Positions 46,631 to 47,715 of a stretch of 47,715 bases of DNA are shown here, one piece after another. The DNA is taken from the NCBI GenBank assembly GCA_002633005.1, contig NMRA01000050.1, positions 105,788 through 153,502 on the forward strand, written 5' to 3'. Origin of the DNA: Phoronis australis (lineage: Eukaryota > Phoronida > Phoronidae). A program made the translations under genes and the position numbers. How positions within the stretch are numbered: position 1 is the stretch's first letter; each line of letters opens with the position of its first letter. The notes under the pieces are model-generated. The model made no database searches and was not told the DNA's origin. It saw only the letters and a program-made list of their open reading frames with translations.

Positions 46631-46730
46631 ATGTTGGGTCGCCAGGGATACCTGTTTGAGCTCGAAGCAACACAAAGTGATACCAACTCGTCGTTATCGT
46701 CAGAAGAAAACATGCAGGTGCAATCCGCAG
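46631..46730 (+). CDS. Candidate first coding exon of a following gene
   Basis: ATG at 46631 opens MLGRQGYLFELEATQSDTNS and runs 33 codons plus one base to a donor, ccgcag|gtaaaa, at 46730/46731. No family recognised and no acceptor partner lies in the window. It could equally be chance. Confidence 0.25.
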
Positions 46731-47715
46731 GTAAAAACAGTTTACACTGGTGTGACTGAGCAGTGAGGCATTACCAGCAATTCATAAACTGGGCCATTCG
46801 CGATAGGCCCCTCAGTATATGCTGCATGACGTCATCTTCCACCTTTGACCAATCAGAGCATTGATACATCGCGTGCTGTCTACTATGCTTTAAAGTCATA
46901 TGATCCGTTTGTAGACGTTTTAAAAACATCGTGAATCTGCATAAAACCATTGAAACATACTCCCTGACACTTAATTAGAACTTTTCGTAAGTATGGGGTC
47001 TATCTGCTGCCTGCACATATTTTTTCCTTTATTTTTTATTTTCTTAAAATCTGCGTGATCAAAACAAACGAATGTTGCCCATAATGCTGTGCGGTTTGAC
47101 CTTTCGGCAACTCGACACAGTCAGCTGTTTCCGGTACTGCTTCGAAGAAGAGAAGTTCGCCTTAACCAGGTAATTTATTCGTTTCTTGAACATTTTGATG
47201 ACGATGTTGCTCCCTGTATGAGCTGAACAGTCTAACTATTACTCTTAGGATTAGATGAAACCATTACTTGTGGGAAAATTACGTACTGAATTCGATAGTA
47301 ATCGTGATCGAGTCGAGTCTGCAGTGGTACCCTAGCCAGCCAGCTAGCGGTATCAAAATACAGCTAGGTACCACTGTGTGTTTTTCTTCAATAGAGCCCG
47401 AAATTCACACAGCCAGGGTAGTATATTTAGTATACTGATTTGTACCAAGGCTAGCCCTAGCCCTAGGCCTATCAATGCTGTGACTGAAAAACAGTGTAAC
47501 GTTATTGTGGTTGGATAGACCCTGTTCAGTGTTGGTCACTCGATGGTCGTGAGTTGAATTTCTACCTGCCGGCAGTTTTCAGACTTTGGACTTGAATTGC
47601 AAAACTATTCCTGGTTTTTCATTGCCATAAGAAAATCATAGTCTATCACCAGGGACTATACTCTACTTGTATATTGTACTAGCAGGAGCACATTGGAGGA
47701 TTTAAGGGGGGGGGG
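46731..47715 (+). other. 3' flank of SLC23 to window end
   Basis: A possible non-coding exon end lies at 47169 (taaccag|gtaatt). A weak tRNA-like fragment may lie near 47535-47575. The window ends in a run of G after 'gatttaa', possibly a repeat or an assembly edge. Confidence 0.3.

Overview
The window is animal (metazoan) nuclear DNA: AT-rich, with GT-AG introns, long non-coding spacers, and dispersed repeats in almost every intron. Two conserved genes lie head-to-tail on the + strand. The first is the 3' part of a Cullin-2 gene (9 coding exons, 861-13430; the 5' exons lie before the window). The second is a complete SLC23-family nucleobase/ascorbate transporter gene (14 coding exons, 19254-46268, 663 codons plus stop). 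All 23 exons join in frame. Vertebrate-type CCCTAA repeats, multi-copy invertebrate-type repeat genes and tRNA-derived SINE heads fit a marine invertebrate such as an amphioxus, hemichordate or mollusc, but the phylum cannot be fixed from this sequence alone.

Layout. 1-13430: CUL2, with a minisatellite built from its own splice acceptor just before one exon (3303-3517) and a 3.7-kb terminal-inverted-repeat element (5253-8948) in one intron; that element carries interstitial telomere-like repeats. 13431-19197: intergenic DNA with a decayed multi-copy ORF of the 'HEEAD' type (14954-16210) and a probable non-coding first exon of SLC23 ending at 17707. 19198-46268: SLC23. Its introns hold SINE heads, palindromic MITE-like units, minisatellites and, in the 7.7-kb intron 12, a dead LINE on the - strand (about 38460-43960). 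That LINE is itself split by a 1.04-kb inverted-repeat DNA element (39002-40041). 46269-47715: SLC23 3' end, then two weak candidates for the 5' exons of a next gene.

The two genes have no evident shared pathway: CUL2 scaffolds an E3 ubiquitin ligase and SLC23 is a membrane transporter. I see no operon-like or defence-like system. The most notable signals are a Glu in place of the ascorbate-type Pro in the SLC23 signature motif, the acceptor-site minisatellite in CUL2, and the nested LINE/DNA-transposon structure whose pre-insertion site can be read directly.
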